Shown here piece by piece: positions 48,401-56,200 of a DNA stretch of 64,000 nucleotides; the first letter of the stretch is position 1, and each line of letters opens with the position of its first letter. The stretch spans positions 98,234 through 162,233 of the forward strand of contig NMRA01000176.1 of the NCBI GenBank assembly GCA_002633005.1, in the 5' to 3' direction. The notes below the pieces were generated by a model. It ran no database searches, was not told the DNA's origin, and was given only the letters and a program-made list of their open reading frames with translations. The DNA comes from Phoronis australis (lineage: Eukaryota > Phoronida > Phoronidae). Both the position numbers and the translations under genes were made by a program.

Positions 48401-51400
48401 AGGAAGATGTTTGGATGACCCATGCTGCACAGTTTCCAAAAATACACCACAAGCAGAACTTTATTGTGAATGGGTCTCTTTGGTTCGTACATTAGATCTA
48501 AGCAAAATACCATTTTTGATTCGCCCACATGTACATGACTTTGTTTGGGTGCACAGTGCTGCCATCTATGTACAGGCATCTGGCATCCACTGCTTATCTC
48601 CTAAACTCTGTGCAGGGTCTCAACGCGGGAATCCAGCAGGATTCTAATTCTGGATCAGTCTCGATAAAATCTCGACAGGGGTTGCTCTATATTCGCGTGA
48701 CAATTAGTTGCCAGGCGCAATTAGGTCAAATTAATTCTGAAAAAAGTTTGACAAATTGTTAATGTTTTATTGTTACAATTTTTACTCTAAATTGGCAAAT
48801 AATTCTGACAAGAACTTTATTCAAGTGTGGCAGAATCTGGCAGAGTTCTAGTTTTATTTTCAAAACTCCTTGTCTGTACCTTTACAGTTTCTAATGCACG
48901 CAATGTTGCATATCTTCACTCTGCATATTGCTCTTGTTACATTTTTCATGGCTTTGGGGTTCTGTTGTTTCGGATACTCACAATTTTTCAGATATTATTG
49001 GTTACTATGGTTAGAAGACTTCAATATAATAATTTGGTGATAATTCAACTGTATAAATGAGTGCAGTGTAATTTCAATTGCCTCCCATGTGGTATTCTAA
49101 TTTGATGCAATTTTATCATGATTATTGAATAATTGTAGGCCGTCTATGATGATGGTGACAACCGCTCACAGGATATTATTGAGGAAGATATTTACAACGA
49201 TCCCGAGGAAGATGAGTTAAGGTACTGTGTGCATGCTAGAAGAGAAAAATTTGGATGAAAGATGAGATGTTTTTCCTCGTCTATAGAGTTGTCTGGAAAG
49301 TTCCACCATCTTTGCTCATGCTCTGTTTCGTAGACCACAAGACATTTTAAGCTTGCATTTGCAACAAAAAAATTACTTGTCAATTCAATCCCACAATGCA
49401 ACACTCCAAACTTGCTGTTCACTTCAGGTGGCGGCCATGGTGCTAGGATAGTAATCTTCTGAGCATATTCTCGGAACACTCGTGTGATTTTGTGAGGTCT
49501 TCTGAGATCTCAGTTTTCATGTGCGAGACTAGGTTTACGGAATTCTCTCCCGCATTTGTCCAGAGATCGAATGATTGAATCACCACAGCAGTGTACAACT
49601 CTAGGTATCAGCTTAACTCCTATACCCATTGAGCCCCTAGTGTCCTCATTGGACGGATAAGATGATTTGGTTCTCACCGGAATTCAACTTGCCTGATACC
49701 TAGGTGGCCGAGGAGGTGACCATCATTGTACTGATTTATTACCACACAATAAAAAAGTTAATCCATTTAGGGACAGTGAAAATTTTTTCCAAAAGTCGAA
49801 GCTTGTATCAATTTTTAGAAATAGTCAATATTAGGTATCTGAAATGCAAGAATAATGATCAATAACAAACAATGATTTGCCTCAAAGTTTCTGTACTATG
49901 GGGTAACATGATTTTGTCTTAGAGACTGCTTTAAGTCAGAGAATTTTCATTGTATTCTGTATTAAATTAACTGTTGAACCAGACACTAAGTAGCCGTGAT
50001 GGCAGATCTTGGTTGTGTTCAATCAAATGCAAATTGGGCACTTATTAAGAATTTTCCTTATTGAAGGGAAACTATGCACTTAGTGCCAAATGAAAACAGA
50101 GTAGAAATTTCACTTGGTGGCCACAAGACCCTAATAATACAATACCATTGAATTCAAAGAGGAATAAAGTATTGAGTGCTTTTAGCCTTATGACAGTGTT
50201 ATAATACGTTTTTAAACCCATATCACACAAGTCAGATATTATTGGGTACTAGGCTTACAAAGAGTTTTTGCTGTTTTAAGGCGACGGTCACAAACCCCTG
50301 TTGAGGAAATCATTGAAGAAGAAGTTTATGATGATGCCAGTGTCCTGCCAAGTTCGCCTCCTGAGATTCCTGACACCCCTCGACCAAATCATACTTCTGT
50401 GAGCTCGCCAAGGTAAGGAAGTGTGTAATGTATTTGTGTGTCTGTTAGTCTGTGTGGCTTTGAGAGGTTCATAAATATGTACCTTTGAAGGTTTCTGACA
50501 GTTGAACGCAGTGAAAATGGCCTATCACCTTCAACTCTATTATTCTGCAATTTTGCATTTCAATGCGTGTTTTTTATTTTACTAAACATCAAAACCAAGT
50601 GATACCCTATTGCTATTGAAACTAACAGCACAATGAAGTAATAGACATAATTTTTTGTTGTCCCAGGTTGCCTAACTTTACTTCAACACATTGCAGAAAT
50701 CTGATGAAACTTTGTGATGCGTTCACTGTTTTCAGTTTAGAATACAGGAGTTGTTACAGTACGGATGATTCTGGCCCATGTCACAATCATCGGAATCAAG
50801 AAAGTTTAGTTTTGAATTTCAATGTTCTAAATCTGAGAAACTGGCCCAAACTGATTCAGAATTATCACCGTAGTATCAAATTTTAAACCGATTCGCTAAA
50901 TTTTTTTCAGTTCACCACCTGCTGTGGATGAGGACGGTGAAGAAATTTATGATGACACGGATGTGGTCTCCAGCCCACCACTGCTACCGCAATCAAGGGC
51001 GTTACCGCCGAGTCCAGCAGAGAAAAAGGTTAGGTGGTTTGTTGATCAAGTGTTCAGTAAGACTTGAAATTAGGTCAACCGAAATTGAGGAAAGAAGCTT
51101 AGCAGGGACAAATTAATTCGCTGAAACTAAGACAGATTTAGTAATAATTTGCTTCTTGTGATTTGAACACTGATTGAAGTTATTACACGTTTTACGCTCA
51201 AACTAGATTTGGACTTACTAATATTTGAAAATCTGTATATTTGTAGATACGCCCCAAGTAGTTGACAGGCAGAGTTGTGTGTTGCTGTTTACTATCCTAT
51301 TAGTAATGTTCGATTATCTCGGTATTTCTGTTTGCTGAATCATTTCATACTAGACCTTGTGCTTGCTGCTGCTGTTACAATAAATGAGTGCATTGTTTTG

Positions 51401-52240
51401 TAATTTTCAGGAGGAAAAACCTGTACCTGACCGAGAAACGGATGTTGAAAACCTTTACTTAGCTATGTGGGATTGTGAGGCTGGTGAAATCAACGAACTG
51501 TCATTCAAACGTGGAGATGTCATTCACATCATTGGTCATGAATACGAGCAACATAACTGGCTGACTGGAGAGTTAGGCGGGGCTACTGGGCTTGTGCCGA
51601 AAAATTATTTGATGAGAGCTTACGAGCGCATACAATAAGTGGACATGAACAGTGGACATGATATGGTCAAGGTGTAACTGCTAACAATGAAGTCACTGTC
51701 TCGTGATTGTATCTACAAGTAGTTTATTACGGGCTCTCCTTCTAAGAGAACCATATTTTGTGCTTTAGTAGCCAATCATAATACGAAGGCTTTTTCGCTA
51801 ATGAAATAACTTCAAATGAGCCGACTAGGAACTGATGTAACTGTTTGGATCTAGCTGAATCTATATCGAGCTGAAGTTAAAAAATAGAAGGCGTGATCTG
51901 TAAAGGAGAATTGTTCCACACTTCCATGTGTGTGTTGTTCTTAGTTTATGATGCCAGTGTCGCACATGGTTAAATTAAAGAGTGCAGGTGGCCTGATACC
52001 TTTTGCGGTACATCAGGCCTGTTTTGGCCTTGTATGGTTGTACTCTGCTTAGCATCACTATGATGCAAGAAATTTTCTTCCTTTCCTAGTTAAAGTGATG
52101 TCATCCAATAACAAAAATACTCTGCTATTTTATATTAGGTAACAATTTTTGTTAAAGGAGCACGTGGGGCAGGTTTTTTCCCCTGTTGAGTTTATATACT
52201 GCTGCGAATTGCTTTGGAAGCAATAAATTTGGTTTATCAT
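33233..52240 (+). CDS. SKAP: SKAP-family adaptor protein (helical N-term, PH, multi-Tyr linker, SH3)
   Basis: Twelve coding exons splice in phase to 472 residues: 33233-33281, 37620-37769, 40441-40554, 43337-43423, 44870-44989, 45935-46014, 46904-46997, 47970-48133, 49139-49221, 50281-50412, 50911-51028 and 51411-51638. Layout: helical dimerisation-type region (about 1-67), acidic stretch, PH domain (about 121-228; AGYLDKKRKH, KRWCVIKG, W212 in the last helix), linker with six acidic Tyr motifs, and SH3 (about 410-470; ELSFKRGDVIHII, LVPKNYL). Vertebrate SKAP1/SKAP2 have about 359 residues in the same order. They act beneath the plasma membrane with ADAP/FYB and Src-family kinases in integrin and actin control. 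The 110 extra residues lie mostly in the linker. AATAAA at 52222-52227 marks the 3' end. A spliced leader exon is likely, since TTATAAATTTTCAG precedes the ATG. One pre-duplication SKAP is probable; the number of paralogues elsewhere is unknown. Confidence 0.93.
33608..34135 (+). repeat. Repeat A, copy 1 (plus orientation) in SKAP intron 1
   Basis: About 0.5 kb that matches in reverse complement the copies at 36385-36910 and 36950-37445. It includes the hairpin CCCAACTTGTT...AACAAGTTGGG and the block AGAAATGCTATTGGTTCAAG. An 83-codon frame over its end (34056-34307) is not a gene. Confidence 0.85.
34797..35552. mobile_element. 0.75 kb foldback element, family B copy 2
   Basis: Terminal inverted repeats GGGCTGTTCCAGTAAAATCC (left) and the complement of AGGGCTGTTCCAGCAAAATC (right) match those of 28483-29048. 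Inside, the same GGGTGGT/ACCACCC-type sub-repeats recur, but the centre is unrelated. This is typical of a foldback family that has captured other sequence. It lies in SKAP intron 1. Confidence 0.83.
35670..36010 (+). repeat. Diverged third copy of the 0.53 kb repeat family
   Basis: Shares GCCGA.TCTT..CCAACTGTTCTT, TTACCAGGAAA, GCTGTCATCATCTCC and GATTGTTTTTCACTT in order with 840-1200, at clearly lower identity. It shows that the sequence near the left edge of the window is a dispersed repeat. Confidence 0.7.
36385..36910 (-). repeat. Repeat A, copy 2 (inverted) in SKAP intron 1
   Basis: Reverse complement of 33608-34135 with local changes. The block CCCAACTTGTTCGATTCTAT, AGCCCAACAACAAGTTGGG and CACGACTGATTAACTCC is conserved. 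A transcript of intron 1 could pair this with copy 1 across about 2.2 kb. Confidence 0.85.
36950..37445 (-). repeat. Repeat A, copy 3 (inverted) in SKAP intron 1
   Basis: Same orientation as copy 2 and directly beside it. It keeps CACGACTGATTAACTCCATT and the region that ends in CCAAAAGTCACTGAACTGG, the complement of the start of copy 1. It ends about 175 bases before SKAP exon 2. Confidence 0.83.
37620..37769 (+). CDS. SKAP: SKAP coding exon 2: helical region
   Basis: Acceptor ATGCTTCAG, donor GATG|gtaaga, phase 1 to 1. It encodes residues 17-66, DVQKFLVITLKPCTLPKAAL then AEKEAILEKLKGVKAEKP, which aligns in character with the SKAP2 segment that forms a dimerising helix, and ends in an acidic LPELDEDFGD. 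Confidence 0.92.
38520..38810 (+). repeat. Interspersed repeat E, copy 1
   Basis: Resembles 43583-43830 in the same orientation: TTAAATTTTATTT.. TCAAAAT, CATCAACAAA.CAC, GGAAAAATGAAAAA.TACA and CGAATTTGAGG blocks in order. Both lie in SKAP introns. Degraded, with approximate limits. Confidence 0.55.
39319..39386 (+). repeat. 26 bp tandem repeat with TCAAGTGACTTG
   Basis: Units start at 39319, 39345 and 39371 (last one partial), with ATG(C/T)AGGTCAAGTGACTTG. Each full unit contains AGGTCA (nuclear-receptor half site) and TCAAGTG (NK2-type homeodomain core). Short motifs like these occur by chance, so a regulatory role is only a possibility. Confidence 0.8.
39498..40085. mobile_element. 0.59 kb element with 25 bp inverted ends
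   Basis: GTCATTTATCCCATACGCGT at 39498 is mirrored by ACGAAGCGTATGGGATAAAT-type sequence ending near 40085 (about 22 of 26 bases pair). The interior has no recognised protein. It lies in SKAP intron 2. Confidence 0.65.
40107..40214. repeat. Inverted repeat hairpin
   Basis: TACATGAAGTAATATCCC at 40107 pairs with GGGATATTACGTCATGTA ending at 40214, and an inner CTCGACCTT/AAGGTCGAG pair strengthens the fold. It lies just before SKAP exon 3 and is probably a small foldback element. Confidence 0.75.
40441..40554 (+). CDS. SKAP: SKAP coding exon 3: acidic linker before PH
   Basis: Acceptor GTTGTTACAG, donor TGGG|gtgact, phase 1 to 1. It encodes EYEDCDVVRDTSTNQEDHNA then SKDDEDSHSFDEGSYKAW. The EYED start corresponds to the EEYDD site of vertebrate SKAP2, a known type of Tyr phosphorylation site. 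Confidence 0.88.
42120..42425 (+). repeat. Interspersed repeat C, copy 2
   Basis: Carries CCCCAAATTCAAGAATTACAG, CATGTCCCAGTCTTCAGAAT and CCCAGATTTTAGACTTTCCC in the same order as copy 1. In SKAP intron 3. Confidence 0.6.
43337..43423 (+). CDS. SKAP: SKAP coding exon 4: start of PH domain
   Basis: Acceptor GGTTATCAG, donor CATG|gtttgt, phase 1 to 1. It encodes GSKEVHEDVPAATLSDPIKA then GYLDKKRKH. GYL plus the basic cluster form the first PH strand and the lipid-contact loop. Confidence 0.92.
43583..43830 (+). repeat. Interspersed repeat E, copy 2
   Basis: Direct-orientation counterpart of 38520-38810 (see that entry). In SKAP intron 4. Confidence 0.55.
44870..44989 (+). CDS. SKAP: SKAP coding exon 5: PH domain core
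   Basis: Acceptor TTGATTTACAG, donor GATG|gtaagt, phase 1 to 1. It encodes ETGLLKLQPYQKRWCVIKGN and TLYYYASPKDRKQKGAFTVD. The KRWCVIKG...LYYY pattern is the second to fourth PH strands and is close to SKAP2 QKRWCALSK/FYYYGSDKDKQQKG. Confidence 0.95.
45455..45487 (+). repeat. (GT)n microsatellite
   Basis: About 16 GT units in SKAP intron 5. No other significance seen. Confidence 0.95.
45935..46014 (+). CDS. SKAP: SKAP coding exon 6: PH domain
   Basis: Acceptor TTAACTTGCAG, donor GTC|gtacgt, phase 1 to 0. It encodes YEARPCVTNKKDSGFELVCP then GHRTYV, the region that in SKAP2 reads ...KDCCFEISAPDKRIYQF. Confidence 0.92.
46904..46997 (+). CDS. SKAP: SKAP coding exon 7: C-terminal PH helix
   Basis: Acceptor CTTCCATACAG, donor ATAG|gtaggt, phase 0 to 1. 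It encodes FSACSPEECSSWLEALATVS, with the invariant Trp (W212) of the PH C-terminal helix. A second possible donor, CAAG|gtaccc, lies 11 bases earlier but would break the downstream frame. Confidence 0.93.
47970..48133 (+). CDS. SKAP: SKAP coding exon 8: YVDP/YIEP motifs and PxxP
   Basis: Acceptor CTTGTTGCAG, donor GAG|gtgaga, phase 1 to 0. It encodes two Tyr motifs, EDYVDPNE (Y241) and NYIEPEE (Y250), and ends with KKSLPPLPVEE. The latter contains a KxxPxxP class I SH3 ligand (K277, P280, P283). Confidence 0.92.
49139..49221 (+). CDS. SKAP: SKAP coding exon 9: Tyr motif exon
   Basis: Acceptor AATAATTGTAG, donor TAAG|gtactg, phase 0 to 2. It encodes AVYDDGDNRSQDIIEEDIYN then DPEEDEL, with Y289 and Y305 in acidic settings. 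RSQ-x-IIEE-x-(I/V)Y matches exon 10, which suggests duplication. Confidence 0.92.
50281..50412 (+). CDS. SKAP: SKAP coding exon 10: Tyr motif exon
   Basis: Acceptor TGCTGTTTTAAG, donor CAAG|gtaagg, phase 2 to 2 (symmetric, so it can be skipped or duplicated without frameshift). It encodes RRSQTPVEEIIEEEVYDDAS followed by a Pro/Ser-rich VLPSSPPEIPDTPRPN. The Tyr is Y330. Confidence 0.92.
50655..50890 (+). repeat. Interspersed repeat C, copy 3
   Basis: Shares CATGTCACAATCATCGGAATC, AATGTTCTAAATCTGAGAAA and CCCAAACTGATTCAGAATTA with copies 1 and 2. It ends about 20 bases before SKAP exon 11, so the element may supply part of that intron's branch/polypyrimidine region. Confidence 0.55.
50911..51028 (+). 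CDS. SKAP: SKAP coding exon 11: EEIYDD and PxxP
   Basis: Acceptor TTTTTTTCAG, donor AAG|gttagg, phase 2 to 0. It encodes SPPAVDEDGEEIYDDTDVVS (Y371) then SPPLLPQSRALPPSPAEKK, which holds RALPPSP, an RxxPxxP class I SH3 ligand (R387, P390, P393). Confidence 0.93.
51411..51638 (+). CDS. SKAP: SKAP coding exon 12: SH3 domain and stop
   Basis: Acceptor TTGTAATTTTCAG, 75 residues, stop TAA 51636-51638. It encodes LYLAMWDCEAGEINELSFKR, GDVIHIIGHEYEQHNWLTGE and LGGATGLVPKNYLM. The ligand groove residues are largely present, with Trp in NWLTGE and VPKNY near the end; ALYDY is replaced by AMWDC, comparable to LWDC of SKAP2. Closest to SKAP2 SH3 among families I know. Confidence 0.96.
   Translation, partial: EEKPVPDRETDVENLYLAMWDCEAGEINELSFKRGDVIHIIGHEYEQHNWLTGELGGATGLVPKNYLMRAYERIQ
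52222..52227 (+). terminator. SKAP: SKAP poly(A) signal AATAAA
   Basis: AATAAA 584 bases after the SKAP stop, followed by a T/G-rich stretch (GGTTTATCATGCTTTGTTTC). This is the expected layout of a cleavage site near 52245. Confidence 0.7.
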
Positions 52241-52249
52241 GCTTTGTTT

Positions 52250-53205
52250 CAGCTACCTTTTTTTTGTGTTTAAAGCCCAGTGCAGCGCCATCTATGAGAA
52301 CCGCGATTGTTTTGATTCATGTCAACATTTCTAATTACACATGGTAAAACCTGGCAAAGAATGGAGTCCACGAATTGTTCCAAAGAAAGATCCATCACCG
52401 CTAACTTTATTCATTCCGGTTTGAAGTTTGCGATTGCTGCTTGAGCTAATTATCCCTGTGTGTAACTATCAAGGTTTTTTTAAAGATGCAATTATAAGTC
52501 TTAACACCATCTTTCCATTTAGGTCACTTACAATTTTCTCATCTTGTTACATACTCAAAATGGAATGAATTTCAATGACTAAGAAGTGGCAGTTTTTCAT
52601 TGCTTCAAAGCATGCTTTTTAAATTATAACTCATCGCGATGGCTATTTACAGACTGAAACACAATGGCTGCCAGTGGCCATTGCAGGAGTTTGAGCAAAT
52701 AGGGACAGCAAGTGCAGTGTCACAGTTTAGCAACAAATCTGACATGTTGGTTACAAACAAACATGGCATCTCTAATGTGATTGCATGAAGTTGACAATTT
52801 GCCCATTTTAAACTTTCTTGCATTGCCCCATTGCATTCAATCGCTGCCAGTAATTGGTTCTGTGATCATTGGGCAATGGAGGGGTGGTGTTGGCAATATT
52901 TTAATTATTCATCAAAAGACCTTTATCTTCTACATCTCCCTCAATGATTATTCTTTAGTCAGCTTCAAAACGGTGTACCTTGATACAGTCACCAAAAAAT
53001 TCCTGAAATCTACACTGCCAGTCACATAGACAAGCTGTTCTTTGCAACCAAGATGGCCAACTTATGACATTACCACCTTCGGTCACTATTTGAATTGGGG
53101 AAAAAGGGCAAGAACTTGATCACGATACTTTGGAAGTGCAAATATGACTGAAGAAGGTTGTTTGGATACCAGAACGTGTTTCATTACTGGCAGCTTTAAG
53201 ATCAA
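52250..53205. other. Spacer between convergent SKAP and MTX2
   Basis: No exon recognised. An 82-codon plus-strand frame at 52781-53029 has no domain signature. The sequence contains short interspersed matches but no defined element. Confidence 0.5.
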
Positions 53206-53209
53206 ACAA

Positions 53210-56200
53210 ATTAACTTGGTTTACTATTTTTATTTCAAATCGCAAGACATAAATAACAAGTAACTTAACATAAAATCAGGTAACACAGCACCTACAAAAC
53301 ACAATCAAATGTTCAATGGAGATGAGAGGAAGATTATTTTTTTGCAGAACTGCAGCTAAAAACTGGACTGATAAAGCAAAATGGGTTAGTGAACTGAAAG
53401 CATCAATTAAAATCTTGTACCAAAAAATTTCATTTTCTTAGCTACATGTTTTTTAAAACATGTATTTATCTTAAAAATGAATATTGCTTTGGCTCTCGAT
53501 GAAATGGTTATGTCGACTAAATGTATTGACTATTAAAAAAACATTGCCTACCAAACCGTTTGCATTTTGACTGCTTGATCCTAAAGACAACTCTATTATT
53601 TCAACTCTCTTTCCCTGAAATATCTCTGGTCTATTCGCATGCAAAAGTCCTCTAGGTTCCTGTAGCTGTGAGCAATTGTTGCAAACTCTGTGACTGGCAG
53701 TTGTGTGGTCAGCAGGACGTAAAGATGGCCGTAGACGAGAGCGTCTAGCTCTGTAGGTCTGAAAGACAGGGTTGTCATTCTGTACCACCAATTAAGTAGT
53801 CGAATCATCTTCCACAAGAGGTTAAAGCAGACATCTATATGCAAAACGATTTTAAATTGGAACCATGCAACCAAGAGACTAAAATAATTTTAAATTGAGT
53901 ACAAACCAGACGAAAACAATAAAGAATGTCATATTCTGAAAAGAAATAACAACCGTATTCTGTTATAGGTCAATGACCACATCTGACATCAAAAACAAAA
54001 TTTAAAAACACTTGTTGCCCACAACTTAAAAGTTTGACTTAATGACAAATACACGTTATGCGATTCATTTGAAGCTGAAGCAAACAACATGCAAAAACGA
54101 GATATGAATAAAAATGAAAAAAGGTTGTTTTGGTGTGATTTTTTGTCAAGTTGTTAGCAAAACTGAGAACATATTTGGGGAAAAACGTAATTAAACAGAT
54201 TGGCATTGCTTGGTTTTCCATCTTCAATATGTAACTTGTGCAGAAGCTCACTGACCTCAGAATGCTTCAAGATCTGGACCGTGACCAAATTTTACTCAAG
54301 ATTTAACTAAAAAAATTGACAGATCACATTATACGGAAAAAAAATTATTAAAGCGTGGCATGCGATTGGTCAGTTTTCATGCTGCCTTTTGAGTAAAACG
54401 CTCACTGGTAATGGACCCTGAAGTCGTTTGTAAGCATATCACACATTCAAGGCTTCATGATACGATGTAACTTTCAAAATAAACTAGACAAGAGTTCTCA
54501 ACGTCGTCCCAGAATTGTTTGGCAGTTTAGTCTCAGTTTTAATCACAATGAAACAGCGTTAATTTGTCAAACTTTTGTCGGAGCTTAATGTAACGGTGTT
54601 GTGCCAAGCTACTAATTCTTTATTTGATATGTAATGGGCTTTGACAGTAAATTGTCGCAACTTCAACAACATGGATGGAGCAATAAAATTCCAGATTTTG
54701 TTGATATTTAGCCAGACATTGACAGAATTCCAGTTGATAATATTAAGGATATTTAGACAGTCACAGTTTTGTGCGTCCAGTTTCTTTGGAAACCAGTAAC
54801 ATACCTGTCACCAAAGAAGAATTGAGATTTCCCTAATCTTTCTGAAAGCGCTTCGCAGCATTTTTTAACGTCACCACATACCTAAAATCAGCAATTGAGA
54901 ACAGTGAGTCACAATTTCATACATCATGCGGGTATTGCATCTGTTCGTGTAAAGTTAAACAGGAAACAAAGTTTGACTAATGTACCGTCCACACTAGGAG
55001 TTAATCTGGAACAAGTTTCTCCTGGAACCAGCTGCCCCTGGCTTAATTCGTTGTGTGGACTGGGCGCGACTTCCACTGAGGCAACTTGACACATGCATAA
55101 CTTACCCCAAACTATCGAGGTGGGAAAATCTGCAGACAAGGCAAAAGTCATTACCATCTGCACATTTGATGAGTGACATACCTACGAGTGTCCAATAATC
55201 TTTGTGCCATAATTGTCACAAAGTGCAAGGTGCAGGACTTGGAATGACCACTAACAAAAAAGAGGAAAATCTTCCAGGTGATGTATCATTCCACAATTAA
55301 ATATTTTGAGTGATACACGTTTTTGTGTTGTAAAATTAAACTGAAATCTCGAACGTTTCTGTATGAATAAAGTCAAACTAATGACAAAAAAGCAACGGAA
55401 AAAGAGGAAACTGGACATCGAATAAGAAGAAACCAAAACCAAAAAAGGAAATCCTCTTAAAAGAGGAAAATTCCAAGCCTTGAATGTGTGTAGTGTGACG
55501 CTGTACTGAAGAGAGAGAAGTTGCTCTTGTTCAAACAGGGTAATTCTACACTAATTATTTAGCACACCCATTCTGGACTCCATTCTACTCCTCACCTCGC
55601 TGAAACTCTTCTTGTCCCATCCGATGGCCCTCAACTTACTCCTGACCTCATACTGTTTCCTAGCAGGAAGTAGCCAGTTCAATGGCCACGGATAGTGAGA
55701 ACCATATCGAGGCTTACTGACCTGTGAAAGAGCGAAATACAATACACACCAAACAACTGCGTTGTAAAAATGTCATTTTCACGACACAGCAGTTAATTCT
55801 GTTTTAAGCGAAAAAAATGGAATATTTCGTCACTACTTTGAAATCCTAATTCTAAAATACCTTTTCTACCATGCTACCATTCTCATTTATTTTTCGTCAT
55901 TCTTGATCATGGCAGACGACCATCAAGACCGAGGTGTTTTGTTTCATTAAATCCGGCATATACTGAGCTAGCTTAATTTTTGCTTTTCAAAATGCATTGT
56001 ATTGAAAAACAAGTGCAAGAGCTAACATAAAGAGCACATTTATGAAAACCAAGCTCTCTGGCACTAATAACCAATAAATATAACCTGTATTATACCACAT
56101 TAGCCTCGAATGGCAGATACAACCATGTAATAACCCATAAAGTTATCTCACTAGTGAGATAACATTTTGGCGGGAAACCGAGTACGGATTTGAAACCGGG

